A stretch of DNA of 64,000 nt from Psychrobacter jeotgali. GTDB lineage: Bacteria > Pseudomonadota > Gammaproteobacteria > Pseudomonadales > Moraxellaceae. A model generated the notes under the pieces. The model was given only the letters and a program-made list of their open reading frames with translations. It did not search any database and had not been told where the DNA came from. Both the position numbers and the translations under genes were made by a program. The stretch spans positions 2,666,001-2,730,000 of the forward strand of contig NZ_CAJHAF010000001.1 in the NCBI RefSeq assembly GCF_904846315.1. The letters are read 5' to 3'. This document shows positions 1 to 8,390 of this stretch, piece after piece. Each line of letters starts with the position of its first letter. Within the stretch, counting starts at the first letter, position 1.

Positions 1-825
1 CCTGTTATAGATTATAAAGAGCAGTGGGACGCCATTCACGCCCGTTATATTAGCACCCCAAAGATGACCAGTTGGGGGCGGGAGCTGGCAGGTCAGTTGC
101 AGCATACCATTATTAATTATAAAACTCGGGTAGCACCATTAAGCCAACACTCTTTTATAGAAAGTAGCGCCAAAAAGACCGAACTTTTTGATGAGAAAGG
201 CGCTAGTTTAGGCCAATTTGATTGGGTGATTTGTACTGCGCCTAATATTCAGGCCATGGAATTGATGGTGGATAGCGGTTTTAATGAACAAGCTAAAATA
301 ACGCAACCAAAAATGCTCGCCTGCTACACGCTGATGCTGGGTTGGGAAGATTTGCAAACGCTACCGAATACTTTACAAAGTACAAGCCAGCAGCTATGGG
401 ATGTGGCTTATGTGCAAGATTCAATACTGGGTAGAGTATTTGTTGAGCATCAAAAGCCTGCTCATGATAATCTGCTGCCAAGCGTTACGATTCATGCGCG
501 TAATGATTGGTCAGAGCAACATGTTGATGAAGATATCGAATCTATACAAGCGCAGTTGCTAGCAGCTGCCAAGCAAGCATTGAACTGGAATGACAATACC
601 GCGCCGAGCCAAGTGGATTGTCACCGCTGGCGTTATGCTGCAACCGCCGCTGATGCTAAAAACGATGCACTCGGAATACTAGTCGATAATGAACATCAGT
701 GGATCGTCAGTGGCGACTGGTGCGGGCAGGGGAATATCGAAAGTTGCTATCAAATGGCGGAGGAAACCGTTCAAACTATGACAGCTACTATTAACTATAT
801 GGCCACTAACCACCAGGACATATAG
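1..825 (+). CDS. NAD(P)/FAD-dependent oxidoreductase, C-terminal part (5' cut by window edge)
   Basis: The reading frame is open from base 1 to the TAG at 823-825, so the start and the N-terminal FAD-binding Rossmann motif lie outside the window. The visible ~274 residues resemble the C-terminal substrate-binding half of predicted amine-oxidase/renalase-like flavoproteins (COG3380 type). They include a typical strand-turn segment (FDWVICTAPNIQA) and a late SGDWCGQGNIESCYQMAEE stretch that in this family closes over the flavin. The ATG at base 64 is internal and should not be taken as the start. The last 20 bases overlap the convergent gene that follows. The family call is an inference from overall character; the substrate is unknown. 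Confidence 0.7.
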   Translation, partial: PVIDYKEQWDAIHARYISTPKMTSWGRELAGQLQHTIINYKTRVAPLSQHSFIESSAKKTELFDEKGASLGQFDWVICTAPNIQAMELMVDSGFNEQAKITQPKMLACYTLMLGWEDLQTLPNTLQSTSQQLWDVAYVQDSILGRVFVEHQKPAHDNLLPSVTIHARNDWSEQHVDEDIESIQAQLLAAAKQALNWNDNTAPSQVDCHRWRYAATAADAKNDALGILVDNEHQWIVSGDWCGQGNIESCYQMAEETVQTMTATINYMATNHQDI

Positions 826-1090
826 ATTCGCAAGGTACGCCGTCTTTATCACGATCCAATTTAGTGTTGCCGCATTTCAATGCTTGTTTGGCTTGCTCAC
901 AACTTACCATCTCTTTACAAGTGCGCGGGAGGTTTTTGCACTGTGCGCCGCCTTTACCTTTGACAAATAAAGGATGGTCGATTTCGACATCATTGTAAAA
1001 TGGGCTTTGCGTCCCATTGTTGACATTGACAGCAGCATTTGAAGTGCCGGAAAGGATAGACAATGCAGCGGCAAGAATGAGTTTCTTCAT
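806..1090 (-). CDS. Small exported protein with excalibur calcium-binding motif
   Basis: This is a 94-residue protein with a clear signal peptide: a Lys-Lys start, a hydrophobic core and a probable cleavage after SNA near residue 19. The C-terminus carries DRDKDGVPCE (residues 79-88), the D-x-D-x-D-G-x-x-C-E signature of excalibur domains, which are extracellular EF-hand-like calcium sites. Several further cysteines (residues 51, 58, 64, 73, 91) suggest disulphides in the periplasm or outside the cell. AGGA lies 8 bases before the ATG. The 3' end overlaps the convergent oxidoreductase gene by 20 bases. In other bacteria such domains are often attached to nucleases; here it stands alone, so the role is unknown. 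Confidence 0.75.
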   Translation of the reverse strand: MKKLILAAALSILSGTSNAAVNVNNGTQSPFYNDVEIDHPLFVKGKGGAQCKNLPRTCKEMVSCEQAKQALKCGNTKLDRDKDGVPCESICPGG

Positions 1091-1766
1091 AATAGAAGTC
1101 CTGTGCTAAGGTTCAACTAGAGCTAAAAAGGCAGAGATTAGAGTCGACTACACCTTTGTTTAATTAAATAAAAGGTTACTATAGCCAAAAGGTGTTATTT
1201 GGGCAATAGTGACTCCTCATTAACCTTCAATATGCTTCTTCTAAGGGTTTAAACAAAAAAAGACCCACAGAGGAGAACCTGTGGGCTGAGGAAAACGAGA
1301 TAAATCAAAAAGTATAATGACAATTACTTAAATTACTGTTTTCATTAAAACTAAAAGCTTAAAAGCAGTCATAAAATTAAATAATCCGTAGGCTCATTTA
1401 ATATTAAACTAGTGATATCAAACTAGATCGAGTATACATATGTTTCCTACTATGTTCATCATAACGGATATAGTAGGAGTTATACCAGCTTTATTACATG
1501 AGATTACGTTTAAAAAAAATAACATACATTGTCATAATTTGAAACATATCTTTATATTCGTAAGGATATGCTACAGGCATTGGTACATATGGCTTTAAGT
1601 CTCGTTGATGAAGAAATATCAGTACTATAAGTATGGTTTTGAGGTCTGAAACCGTCTAATCTGCCATTATATTAATATCGATGCGCCCACACAGACGGCA
1701 TGACGGCTGCCACGAAAAATGCTAAGCTAGCGTTCATCATTATGTCGATATCAAATTGGTTTTGTC
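1091..1766. other. Long non-coding gap before pgsA
   Basis: I see no convincing gene here. The stretch is AT-rich. It holds a minus-strand terminator-like hairpin (1254-1285) and a second hairpin with 9-bp arms (1445-1453 and 1470-1478). A frame opening at 1700 runs through the pgsA start region but has no family character and is rejected. Confidence 0.6.
1254..1285 (-). terminator. Orphan intrinsic terminator, minus strand
   Basis: The arms CCCACAG (1264-1270) and CTGTGGG (1279-1285) pair perfectly around an 8-base loop. On the minus strand they are followed by a run of T (the A-run at 1254-1261). No recognisable gene reads into it from the right: the next several hundred bases on the minus strand have no credible frame. 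It may end a small RNA or be a relic. Confidence 0.55.
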
Positions 1767-2438
1767 ATGACCGAAAGTACACGTCTAAATACGCAGCAAG
1801 CGCCAAGCGAAAAGAGCATTTTCAACTTACCGAACAATCTTACGATTGCCCGTATTTTGATGATTCCGTTGTTTGTGGCGATCGCTTATTGGCCCCCAGC
1901 TATGGGCATTGGTATGCCTGCCATTTCTGACAACGTCATCGCTCGAGTGGGTATGAGTGAGTTTAGTGATAGCTTACTGCGTCATTTATTGCTGACAGGG
2001 GTGTTTATTATCGCAGCGATTACCGATTGGCTTGACGGCTACTTTGCGCGTAAGCTCAATGTGATGTCGGCTTTTGGACGCTTTTTGGATCCAGTCGCGG
2101 ACAAATTGATGGTAGCAGCGGCACTTATTATTCTGGTGCAATGGCACCCTAATATTATTATGGCGATTGCGGCGATTGTGATTATCTCCCGTGAGATTGC
2201 GGTATCGGCATTAAGGGAATGGATGGCAGAGCTGGGCAATCGAACCAGTGTTGCGGTTTCTTATGTCGGTAAGCTCAAAACGACTTTTCAGATGATTGCT
2301 ATTACGGTGTTGTTATTGAACTGGGAGTCGCTTGAATTAATAGGCTATGGTTTAATGGTCGCTGCAGTGATTTTGACCTTGTGGTCGATGATGATCTACC
2401 TAAAAGCCGCTTGGCCTTATCTCAAACAAAGTGGTTAG
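1767..2438 (+). CDS. pgsA: CDP-diacylglycerol--glycerol-3-phosphate 3-phosphatidyltransferase
   Basis: PgsA makes phosphatidylglycerophosphate from CDP-diacylglycerol and glycerol-3-phosphate, the committed step to phosphatidylglycerol and cardiolipin in the inner membrane. The CDP-alcohol phosphatidyltransferase signature is complete: D90-G91, A94-R95, G104, D108 and D112 follow the D-G-x2-A-R-x8-G-x3-D-x3-D pattern. Several hydrophobic segments before and after it fit a membrane enzyme. At 223 residues it is somewhat longer than the Escherichia coli protein (about 180), because of an extra loop around residues 42-70. The ATG at 1767 places the NNLTIARI segment at residue 23, as usual for the family. 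A terminator follows at 2509. Confidence 0.93.
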   Translation: MTESTRLNTQQAPSEKSIFNLPNNLTIARILMIPLFVAIAYWPPAMGIGMPAISDNVIARVGMSEFSDSLLRHLLLTGVFIIAAITDWLDGYFARKLNVMSAFGRFLDPVADKLMVAAALIILVQWHPNIIMAIAAIVIISREIAVSALREWMAELGNRTSVAVSYVGKLKTTFQMIAITVLLLNWESLELIGYGLMVAAVILTLWSMMIYLKAAWPYLKQSG

Positions 2439-2508
2439 GATGAAAAGTGGGTAGGATAAAAAGTAGTTAAGTCTATAAGATTAAACCTCCAGTATTTGAA
2501 CAAAGAAA

Positions 2509-2539
2509 CGCCAGTGGCATTAAGCCACTGGCGTTTTTT
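2509..2539 (+). terminator. Terminator of pgsA
   Basis: A perfect 10-bp stem (CGCCAGTGGC at 2509-2518, partner at 2524-2533) with a 5-base loop is followed by six T. It ends the pgsA transcript. Confidence 0.85.
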
Positions 2540-2574
2540 ATCAGATGAGACAAAGGATCAATATTTATAGACTT

Positions 2575-3069
2575 TTATAGCTCTACTGAAAAGGTTTCGC
2601 CCATATCTTTAGCCGTTTCGCCTTCTTGTACTGCTGCTGCAGCCATCTTAAACATATTTACTGTAGAGCTACCACTAATCCAGCACTCTGCGCCTTTTGG
2701 TACGATTTTAATGAGTTGTACGTTTGGATCTTCTTTACCTTTAGCAAAAAAGGCATTGTAAACGGGTGACCAGAGCTCTTCTAACTTGTCCTTATCATCC
2801 GATAATTCGGCGTCACCAGTGATGGATACAAAGTCTTTATCATCTTGGCTGGCATAAGTTAAACCAATGTTGGAGTTATCCTCAATGTCTTTTACCACGT
2901 CTGAGGTTTTATCACCAATAAACCAAATCTCACGTCCAGCGATGCTAGCTTCGTTGGTGGTCATCGGCCAAGCATGAAGATCACCTTTTTTATTGACCGT
3001 GCTCATCATAGCGAATTTTATATCTTTAATAATCTCTTGAATTTTATCGATATGGTCTTGTTTACTCAT
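2575..3069 (-). CDS. Pyridoxamine 5'-phosphate oxidase-like general stress protein
   Basis: This 164-residue protein has the split-barrel flavin-binding fold of the general stress protein 26 / pyridoxamine-phosphate-oxidase-like family. An N-terminal helix is followed by FAMMSTVNKKGDLHAWPMT, then REIWFIGDK, a strand pattern with SITGDAELSDD, and a C-terminal AECWISGSS segment. Members bind FMN or a related cofactor and are linked to stress tolerance; the reaction is generally not known. The gene is monocistronic and convergent with pgsA. The C-terminal 30 residues (Ala-rich, then an acidic tail) resemble those of other short proteins of this family. Confidence 0.8.
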   Translation of the reverse strand: MSKQDHIDKIQEIIKDIKFAMMSTVNKKGDLHAWPMTTNEASIAGREIWFIGDKTSDVVKDIEDNSNIGLTYASQDDKDFVSITGDAELSDDKDKLEELWSPVYNAFFAKGKEDPNVQLIKIVPKGAECWISGSSTVNMFKMAAAAVQEGETAKDMGETFSVEL

Positions 3070-3537
3070 GGTATATCCCTTTATTTTATTAAGTTTAATT
3101 TAACGTTTATTTGATATTTTAAAATTAAAAGTTTGAAAATTAATATATTAGAACCAGCGATAGGCATTTATTATTATTTTTATAGTGAGGTTTTTAGTTA
3201 TTATTTTGCCTATTTGCTAAGTAAAGAATAACGATATCAATGCTGTTAAAGTATAGGCTGCCCGTAATGCGATGTGAGAGTTTGTAAAAAGCACAAGGAT
3301 TAAGTAAAAAAAACGATGGTTTTGTGCCTTTTTAAAAGACCAGGTTTCGTGACTTTGACTAATGAGCGGTTTCTTCTATCCTAAATGCAGAGCCACCAAC
3401 ACTGCAATGATAAATTTATCACGCTTTATACCTGCTTATTATGGGGCTTCTTGTTATAATGCGCAGACCATTTATTTTGCATGGCAGTGATGCCTATCTT
3501 TGCCACTCCTTGCTTATATCCTAGGGAATATGTCTTT
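3070..3537. other. Gap upstream of purL
   Basis: AT-rich spacer between the divergent stress-protein gene and purL. I see no gene in it. It contains a probable extended -10 promoter for purL (3452-3460), listed separately. Confidence 0.6.
3452..3460 (+). promoter_or_regulatory. Extended -10 promoter element for purL
   Basis: TATAAT at 3455-3460 is preceded by TG one base upstream (3452-3453), an extended -10 arrangement. No good -35 hexamer sits 17 bp upstream. Transcription would start near 3467, which leaves a normal leader for a start codon at 3538 but almost none for the in-frame ATG at 3481. Confidence 0.5.
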
Positions 3538-6500
3538 ATGATGACTATCGCCGGACAGCCGTTTTTGACCGATTTTCAGACCCAGCAGCTTATCAATCAA
3601 TTTGCGCAGAAGACTGAGCTCAACGTGACTCAGATCAGTACCCAACAGGTCTATGTCTTATCACGTGAGCTTGTCGGTGATGAGCATAAAAAGGCGCTGG
3701 ATTTATTTGGCATTGATAATAATATTGAGTTGGTAACGCCCAAAGACGATCAAATTCAAATGATTGTTAGCCCGCGCTTTGGCACTATCTCACCTTGGGC
3801 GAGTAAAGCGACGGATATCTTTAATAATTGCGAGATTCAGATTCATCGCGTTGAGCGTGTCATTGTTTATACATTGACGATAGAGGGTGCGGTTCAGGAG
3901 ACACTGCCAACAGCGGCGGAGCGTTTATTGTTTGATCGTATGACCCAAAGCTTGGTTTATGATTTAGCAAAGGTTAGTAAATTGTTCGATGATGAACCGC
4001 CAGCAGGGCTCAATCATATCGATGTAATGGGTGCAGGAAGAGAAGCGTTAGAATCTGCCAATATCGAATTTGGTTTTGCCTTATCGAGCGAAGATATCGA
4101 CTATCTGATAAATGCTTACGTCAATGATTTGCAGCGCAATCCAACCGACGTTGAGCTGATGATGTTTGCGCAGGCCAACTCTGAGCATTGCCGTCATAAA
4201 ATCTTTAATGCTCAGTGGACGGTCGATGGCAAAGTGCAGCCCAAGTCTCTGTTTCAGATGATTAAGAATACTTATCAAGCCAATCCGCAAGGCATCTTAT
4301 CCGCTTATAAAGATAATGCGGCGGTCAGAACGGGCTCAGAAGGTCAGCGTTATTATCCGATTCCTGTTGCTAATGGTGAGGACCCTCAAGATGCCAATTC
4401 AGCTCATATTTATGACTTTCATCAACAAGCTATCGACATTTTAATGAAAGTCGAAACCCATAACCATCCCACGGCGATTGCCCCTTATGCGGGCGCGGCA
4501 ACGGGGGCGGGCGGTGAGATTCGTGACGAAGGCGCAACCGGTCGTGGCGGTAAGCCAAAAGCAGGTTTGACTGGCTTTCATGTCTCGCACTTACATATTC
4601 CTGAAATGCCGGAGAAATGGGAGCAGTCAGGACAAGTCAGCACCCAAGATTACGGTACGCCGGAGCGTATGGCGACCAGCTTGGAGATTATGACCGAAGC
4701 CCCATTAGGTTCAGCTAATTTCTCTAACGAGTTTGGTCGTCCAAACTTGTGTGGTTATTTCCGTAGTTTTCAATTAGACACCTCAGCCGCCAAAGACGGT
4801 AGCGAGATGCGTGGCTATCATAAGCCCATCATGCTGGCGGGTGGTTACGGTAATATCAAACGCAACCTCATTGAGAAAAACCCGATTCGTGAAGGTGATT
4901 TACTTATCGTCCTTGGCGGCCCTGCGATGCAAATCGGTCTGGGCGGCGGCGCGGCGTCTTCGGTCGATAGCGGTTCGCTGGATGAAGGTTTAGACTTTGC
5001 TTCGGTACAGCGTGATAACGCCGAAATGGAGCGCCGCTGTCAAGAAGTCATTGACCGCTGCTGGGCGCTTGCCGGTAACGATATCGAAGTCAGCAACAAC
5101 AGTAAAGACGGTAACCCTATCGTCTCTATCCACGATGTCGGTGCAGGCGGTCTGTCCAATGCGATGCCAGAATTGGTTGACGACCATGATATGGGCGCGC
5201 ACTTAAATCTGCGTAAAATCCCATCATTAGAGGCGGGCATGTCACCAATGGCGATTTGGTCAAATGAGGCGCAGGAGCGTTATGTCCTCGCAATTCGCCC
5301 TGAAAGTAAAGATCAGTTCGATGCCATCTGTGCACGCGAGCGTTGTCCGTATGCCATTTTGGGCAGCGCCACGGAAGTCCGTCAGCTGGTGGTCGATGAT
5401 GATTTATTAGACGCGCAGCCTGTCGATATGCCGATGCAAGTATTATTGGGTGGGACGCCGCAAATGCAGCGTAGTTTTGAGCGTCAAGCAAACGAGCTGG
5501 CTCCCTTAGTGTTGAATGACTTTGATTTAACCGAGTCAGTTAAAGACGTGCTGCGTCATCCTACCGTTGCCAGCAAATCATTCCTGATTAGTATTGGTGA
5601 CCGCTCTATCACCGGTATGGTGGTGCGCGATCAGTATGTCGGGCGTTATCAAGTGCCGGTCGCTGACTGCGCCATTACCGCATCCGGCTTGCTCAATCTT
5701 GACGGTCAACCGATGACGGGTGAGGCGATGAGCATTGGCGAGCGTACGCCGGTGGCCTTGATTGATCCCAAAGCCTCAGCACGTTTGGCGGTCGGCGAAG
5801 CGATTACTAATATCGCTGGTGCGCGCATTGCCCAGTTATCAGACATCACCATGTCGGCGAACTGGATGGCAGCGTGCGGCAATGACATGGAAGATGCGGC
5901 GCTATTTGACGCCGTACACGCTATCGGTGAAGAGTTATGTCCAGCACTTGGCATCGCTATTCCTGTTGGTAAAGACTCGCTATCGATGCGTGCTAATTGG
6001 ACAGACGACAATGCTGAGCAGGACAACCAAGATAAATCCGTGGTCTCACCCATGAGTCTGGTAATCACTGCTTTTGCACCGGTTGTCAATGTCGCCAAAA
6101 CCTTAACACCAGAATTAATCAACGGTGATAGCGCTTTTTACCGGATTGACTTATCCAAAGGTAAACTGCGCCTTGGTGGCTCAATCCTTGCGCAAACGGC
6201 AAGCCAACTCGGTAACCAATGCCCCGACCTTGATAAACCTAGCGATCTAGTCGACTTCTTTAACTTTATCCAAGCCGGTAACGAACAAGGCGTTGTCGCT
6301 GCCTATCACGATATCGGTGATGGCGGGCTGCTAGCGACTATCGCTGAGATGCAATTCACCAGCCGTCAAGGTATCAAGCTGTCACTGGCTGATGACAACT
6401 TGCTTGGTCAGCTGTTCAGCGAAGAGCTGGGCGCAGTCATCCAAGTCTTGCCCGAAAACGTCGCTAAGTTAATCGAGCTGGCAGACGAATATAACGTCAG

Positions 6501-7551
6501 CGATATGCTGAGTCTCGTCGGTCAAAGCACGGAAGAGGACAGTCTTATCATCCAAACGCCTTTGCATCAAGGCGAGGATACTCTGCGCTTTAGCCGTAGC
6601 GAGCTGCAACAAGAGTGGAGTCAGGTCAGCTATCAAATCGCCCGCCGCCGTGACAATCCGGCCTGCGTGCAGCAAGAGTATGATTTAATCAGCGATAGCA
6701 CTCATAAAGGCCTCATCGCTGCGCCAAACTTTGACCTCAATCAAAAGGTTGAAGCGCCGTACTTAAACAGCCGCGACACAAAGCCTAAAGTTGCTATACT
6801 CCGTGAGCAAGGGGTCAACGGTCAGACCGAGATGGCAGCTGGCTTTACTCAAGCGGGTTTTGAGGCACTTGATGTACATATGAGTGATTTGCTTGAGGGT
6901 CGTATTGATTTGCGCGACTTTGAAGGCCTTGTTGCTTGTGGCGGCTTTAGCTACGGCGACGTACTCGGCGCAGGATCGGGCTGGGCAAATTCCATCTTGT
7001 TCCATGACGAGCTGCGCATGCAGTTTGTACGCTTCTTTGCCCGTCCCAATACGTTTTCCTTGGGTGTCTGTAACGGCTGTCAGATGATGGCGCAATTGAA
7101 AGACCTCATCCCCGGTGCAGAAAACTTCCCTCGCTTCATCGCCAATCAGTCGGCACGCTTTGAAGCCCGTACCGTCAACGTCAAGGTCGAGCGTACCAAA
7201 TCCATCCTGTTTAAAGGCATGCAAGACAGCATCCTACCCATTGCCGTTGCCCACGGTGAAGGTTATGCCACGCTCAACGCGATAGAAATAGACGGTATGG
7301 AAAAACACGGTCAGCTCGCCATGCGCTACGTCGATAGCCAAGGTCATCCGACCGAGACTTATCCATTGAATCCTAACGGTTCGGTAGGTGGCGTCACCGG
7401 ACTGTGTAGCACCGACGGCCGCGTCACTATCATGATGCCGCACCCTGAGCGTAACCTGCGTGCATACAATCACAGCTGGAAACCCGAGCAGTGGGATGAG
7501 GACGGCGCGTGGATGCGGATGTTCCGTAATGCAAGGGCTTGGCTAAGATAG
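3538..7551 (+). CDS. purL: Phosphoribosylformylglycinamidine synthase
   Basis: PurL (FGAM synthase) performs the fourth step of purine synthesis, converting FGAR, glutamine and ATP into FGAM. This is the large single-chain gamma-proteobacterial form: an N-terminal PurS-like part, two AIRS-like synthase domains (with KVETHNHPTAIAP and GGEIRDEGATGRG near residues 300-340), and a C-terminal class I glutaminase whose nucleophile is the Cys in LGVCNGCQMM at about residue 1178. It ends with MMPHPERN. The frame extends back to an ATG at 3481. I chose 3538 because AGGGA lies 10 bases upstream and because the 19 extra residues (MAVMPIFATPCLY...) are unlike the family; the ATG at 3541 is also possible. 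The result is 1337 residues against about 1295 in E. coli. Confidence 0.95.
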   Translation: MMTIAGQPFLTDFQTQQLINQFAQKTELNVTQISTQQVYVLSRELVGDEHKKALDLFGIDNNIELVTPKDDQIQMIVSPRFGTISPWASKATDIFNNCEIQIHRVERVIVYTLTIEGAVQETLPTAAERLLFDRMTQSLVYDLAKVSKLFDDEPPAGLNHIDVMGAGREALESANIEFGFALSSEDIDYLINAYVNDLQRNPTDVELMMFAQANSEHCRHKIFNAQWTVDGKVQPKSLFQMIKNTYQANPQGILSAYKDNAAVRTGSEGQRYYPIPVANGEDPQDANSAHIYDFHQQAIDILMKVETHNHPTAIAPYAGAATGAGGEIRDEGATGRGGKPKAGLTGFHVSHLHIPEMPEKWEQSGQVSTQDYGTPERMATSLEIMTEAPLGSANFSNEFGRPNLCGYFRSFQLDTSAAKDGSEMRGYHKPIMLAGGYGNIKRNLIEKNPIREGDLLIVLGGPAMQIGLGGGAASSVDSGSLDEGLDFASVQRDNAEMERRCQEVIDRCWALAGNDIEVSNNSKDGNPIVSIHDVGAGGLSNAMPELVDDHDMGAHLNLRKIPSLEAGMSPMAIWSNEAQERYVLAIRPESKDQFDAICARERCPYAILGSATEVRQLVVDDDLLDAQPVDMPMQVLLGGTPQMQRSFERQANELAPLVLNDFDLTESVKDVLRHPTVASKSFLISIGDRSITGMVVRDQYVGRYQVPVADCAITASGLLNLDGQPMTGEAMSIGERTPVALIDPKASARLAVGEAITNIAGARIAQLSDITMSANWMAACGNDMEDAALFDAVHAIGEELCPALGIAIPVGKDSLSMRANWTDDNAEQDNQDKSVVSPMSLVITAFAPVVNVAKTLTPELINGDSAFYRIDLSKGKLRLGGSILAQTASQLGNQCPDLDKPSDLVDFFNFIQAGNEQGVVAAYHDIGDGGLLATIAEMQFTSRQGIKLSLADDNLLGQLFSEELGAVIQVLPENVAKLIELADEYNVSDMLSLVGQSTEEDSLIIQTPLHQGEDTLRFSRSELQQEWSQVSYQIARRRDNPACVQQEYDLISDSTHKGLIAAPNFDLNQKVEAPYLNSRDTKPKVAILREQGVNGQTEMAAGFTQAGFEALDVHMSDLLEGRIDLRDFEGLVACGGFSYGDVLGAGSGWANSILFHDELRMQFVRFFARPNTFSLGVCNGCQMMAQLKDLIPGAENFPRFIANQSARFEARTVNVKVERTKSILFKGMQDSILPIAVAHGEGYATLNAIEIDGMEKHGQLAMRYVDSQGHPTETYPLNPNGSVGGVTGLCSTDGRVTIMMPHPERNLRAYNHSWKPEQWDEDGAWMRMFRNARAWLR

Positions 7552-7588
7552 GCTAAGCTAAGCTTGTTTAAATCATTATTTTGGACAT

Positions 7589-7621
7589 AAAAAAAGGTGG
7601 GCTTCGGCTCACCTTTTTTTG
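7589..7621 (+). terminator. Terminator of purL
   Basis: An 8-bp stem (AGGTGGGC / GCTCACCT, one G-T pair) closed by a TTCG tetraloop is followed by seven or more T. The A-run before it could also allow termination from the other strand. Confidence 0.9.
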
Positions 7622-7678
7622 TTTGGGGTTTTCAAGATAGCGAGAATATTGACTTAACTTTGACATCAAGTGATGTGG

Positions 7679-7710
7679 CGTAGGTTGGCGTGGAGCTTGC
7701 GACACCCAAC
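7679..7710. repeat. REP-like hairpin, copy 1
   Basis: This 32-base element begins CGTAGGTTGG and ends GCGACACCCAAC; its ends can pair (GTTGG against CCAAC). It matches, with one extra base and a few changes, the two elements that bracket the broken RAYT transposase gene 31 kb away (38356-38386 and, inverted, 38955-38985). It sits just upstream of the toxin-antitoxin operator. Confidence 0.75.
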
Positions 7711-7734
7711 GTTTTATTAAAGATACTATTAGCC

Positions 7735-7755
7735 ATATACTTCAATGGAGTATAT
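7735..7755 (+). promoter_or_regulatory. Palindromic operator of the toxin-antitoxin operon
   Basis: ATATACT (7735-7741) and AGTATAT (7749-7755) form a perfect 7-bp inverted repeat with a 7-base spacer, 28 bases before the toxin start. Its place and symmetry fit a dimeric HTH antitoxin repressing its own operon. This is inference from position. Confidence 0.6.
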
Positions 7756-7783
7756 AATAAGAAATACCTAAAAAGGATTTTAG

Positions 7784-8116
7784 ATGCTACATTTCATAGA
7801 AACCCCGTTATTTACCAAGCAAGTGCTTAAATTGTTAGACGATGATAGCTATAAAGAGCTACAAGTAAATTTAATTAATAATCCAGACCAAGGGGATTTA
7901 ATTCAGGGTACGGGCGGTGTTAGAAAAACCAGATGGGCGCTGAATCAAGGTAAAAGCGGTGGCGTACGTATCATCTATTATTTTGTTGATAGTCACGGCG
8001 TATTTTTTATGTTGCTTGCCTATCCAAAAAACAAAAAAGTTAGCTTATCAAATCAAGAAAAGTCTAGCTTGTATAAGCTAACCCAACAAATCAAAGAGGT
8101 CTATAACCATGAATAA
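7784..8116 (+). CDS. Type II toxin, RelE/ParE superfamily (COG4737-like)
   Basis: This 110-residue protein has the sequence layout of the RelE-like toxins paired with NadS-type antitoxins. FIETPLFTKQV opens the fold, NPDQGDLIQGTGGVRKTRWA is the conserved core, then KSGGVRIIYYF and a basic LLAYPKNKKVSLS strand near the active-site face. Such toxins are usually ribosome-dependent mRNA endonucleases, though activity of this subgroup is less well studied. The start has AAAAAGG 7 bases upstream. The toxin comes first and overlaps the antitoxin by 8 bases, the reverse order to relBE but normal for higBA-type pairs. The operon lies next to the NACHT gene in an accessory patch. Confidence 0.85.
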   Translation: MLHFIETPLFTKQVLKLLDDDSYKELQVNLINNPDQGDLIQGTGGVRKTRWALNQGKSGGVRIIYYFVDSHGVFFMLLAYPKNKKVSLSNQEKSSLYKLTQQIKEVYNHE

Positions 8117-8390
8117 TGAATTTTACGATGACCTATCTATGTCACTAAATCAAGCATTAGCAATAGCCAAAGGAGAGACTGAGCCCAGCCGCAAGTTTAG
8201 TCATGAGATGCCTGATATCAAATCAATTCGAGCCAAAACTGGACTGTCACAACAGCAGTTTGCTGATAAGCTTAATATTAGCCCGCGTACCTTACAAAAC
8301 TGGGAACAAGGTACTAGAAATCCAACAGGAGCGGCGATTACGCTTATGCGATTGTTAGATAAGCAGCCTGACTTGATTGCTGAAGCTTGA
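8109..8390 (+). CDS. HTH antitoxin (NadS/HigA-like) of the toxin-antitoxin pair
   Basis: This is a 93-residue protein with a Cro/C1-type helix-turn-helix at about residues 36-85: IKSIRAKTGLSQQQFADKLN, then the recognition helix region SPRTLQNWEQGTRNPTGAA. It should neutralise the toxin encoded just upstream and repress the shared promoter. The first 30 residues (acidic, DLSMSLNQALAIAKGE) fit the toxin-wrapping segment of NadS-type antitoxins. The ATG lies inside the last codons of the toxin gene (8-base overlap), which implies translational coupling. Confidence 0.87.
   Translation: MNNEFYDDLSMSLNQALAIAKGETEPSRKFSHEMPDIKSIRAKTGLSQQQFADKLNISPRTLQNWEQGTRNPTGAAITLMRLLDKQPDLIAEA

Noticed and set aside
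1700-1930. Open frame overlapping the start of pgsA
   Set aside because: It runs out of frame through the pgsA coding region, has no family character, and its start has no binding site.
5126-5491. Long antisense and shifted frames inside purL (also 5706-6122 and 6763-7224)
   Set aside because: They are by-products of the GC-richer purL codons; their translations show no domain character and no ribosome binding sites.
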